This document shows positions 6,354-6,558 of a stretch of DNA of 6,558 bases, piece by piece. Origin of the DNA: Acidobacteriota bacterium (GTDB taxonomy: Bacteria; Acidobacteriota; UBA6911); contig JAFNAH010000078.1 in NCBI GenBank assembly GCA_017860075.1, forward strand, positions 1 through 6,558, in the 5' to 3' direction. The notes beneath the pieces are model-generated. The model was not told the origin of the DNA. It made no database searches and saw nothing but the letters and a program-made list of their open reading frames with translations. A program made the position numbers and the translations under genes. The number at the start of each line of letters is the position of its first letter. Position 1 is the first letter of the stretch.

Positions 6354-6524
6354 CTAGCAGTAGTTGTAGATGAAAAAGAGACCCGCGGTGGCGGCCATGG
6401 CGTTCATGGATGCGAATCCGAGAACGGTCATAACTCCGCCCCCCCAGCAGTAGAATTGGGATGTTCCGCCGGAGAGCGCCTGCATCTCTTCAAACGTGAG
6501 GTTGTCGAGAACGGTATCCTGCAT
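6354..6524 (-). CDS. Double-glycine leader peptide A, bacteriocin-like precursor (56 aa)
   Basis: I found this short gene by translating the right end directly. Its 20-residue leader is MQDTVLDNLTFEEMQALSGG and its core is 36 residues. The ATG at 6524 has an excellent Shine-Dalgarno (AGAGAGGAGG followed by AAAA and ATG), and the frame ends with TAG at 6356-6354. The core starts TSQFYCWGGG, continues with a hydrophobic Ala/Met/Gly-rich stretch (VLGFASMNAMAATAG) and ends LFFIYNYC, so the last residue is Cys36. It has no Asp, Glu, Lys, Arg or His at all, which is unusual for a bacteriocin. It is a paralogue of peptide B: the leaders agree at M1, V5, L6, L9, T10, E13, M14, G19 and G20, and both cores have Cys6, Phe17, Gly28 and Tyr33-Asn34. 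It is presumably cut after GG and exported by the C39 transporter in the same operon. It may act alone or jointly with peptide B. Confidence 0.85.
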   Translation of the reverse strand: MQDTVLDNLTFEEMQALSGGTSQFYCWGGGVMTVLGFASMNAMAATAGLFFIYNYC

Positions 6525-6540
6525 TTTTCCTCCTCTCTCA
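6525..6540 (-). promoter_or_regulatory. Strong ribosome binding site of precursor A
   Basis: On the minus strand, GAGAGAGGAGGAAAA directly precedes ATG 6524. GGAGG (6533-6529) is an ideal Shine-Dalgarno core four bases from the start. This decides that the 56-aa frame is translated. Only 18 further bases lie before the window edge, and I see no convincing promoter in them. Confidence 0.8.
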
Positions 6541-6558
6541 GGATTGAGATTTCGAACT

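Overview
The window is GC-rich bacterial DNA carrying one gene cluster on the minus strand, plus the end of an unrelated plus-strand gene at the left edge. The cluster looks like a complete small system for making, maturing and exporting ribosomal peptides of the bacteriocin type. Codon use is G/C-rich at third positions and strong Shine-Dalgarno sites precede the two small precursor genes. Nothing here fixes the taxon. The left-edge protein and the permease give me a soft impression of Acidobacteriota or a similar environmental Gram-negative phylum, but I hold this loosely.

Layout, read in the direction of transcription (right to left): precursor peptide A (6524 to 6354, 56 aa, not called by length-limited ORF finding); precursor peptide B (6179 to 5997, 60 aa); a 253-base gap with a strong 10-bp inverted repeat; a roughly 12-helix ABC-2-like permease (5743 to 4088); its probable ATPase (4025 to 3237); a C39-peptidase/ABC exporter (3223 to 1022); and a 50-aa single-helix membrane protein (1025 to 873) whose ATG overlaps the exporter stop as ATGA. 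A plus-strand gene (3 to 869, probably cut by the window edge) converges on this operon with three bases between the two stop codons.

The parts fit together as follows. Both precursors carry 20-residue double-glycine leaders, and the C39 domain of the exporter is the protease type that cuts after GG while the same protein exports the core. The permease and ATPase pair is a plausible self-immunity or second export pump. The terminal 50-aa membrane protein is a candidate immunity peptide or exporter accessory. No HlyD-type adaptor, modification enzyme or two-component regulator is visible, although the operon may begin beyond the right edge.

The most notable observation is that the two precursors are clearly related: leaders of identical length with 9 of 20 identical positions, and cores sharing Cys6, Tyr33-Asn34 and a Cys at or near the C-terminus. 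The cores are very hydrophobic and almost uncharged, unlike typical cationic class II bacteriocins. I do not recognise the family.
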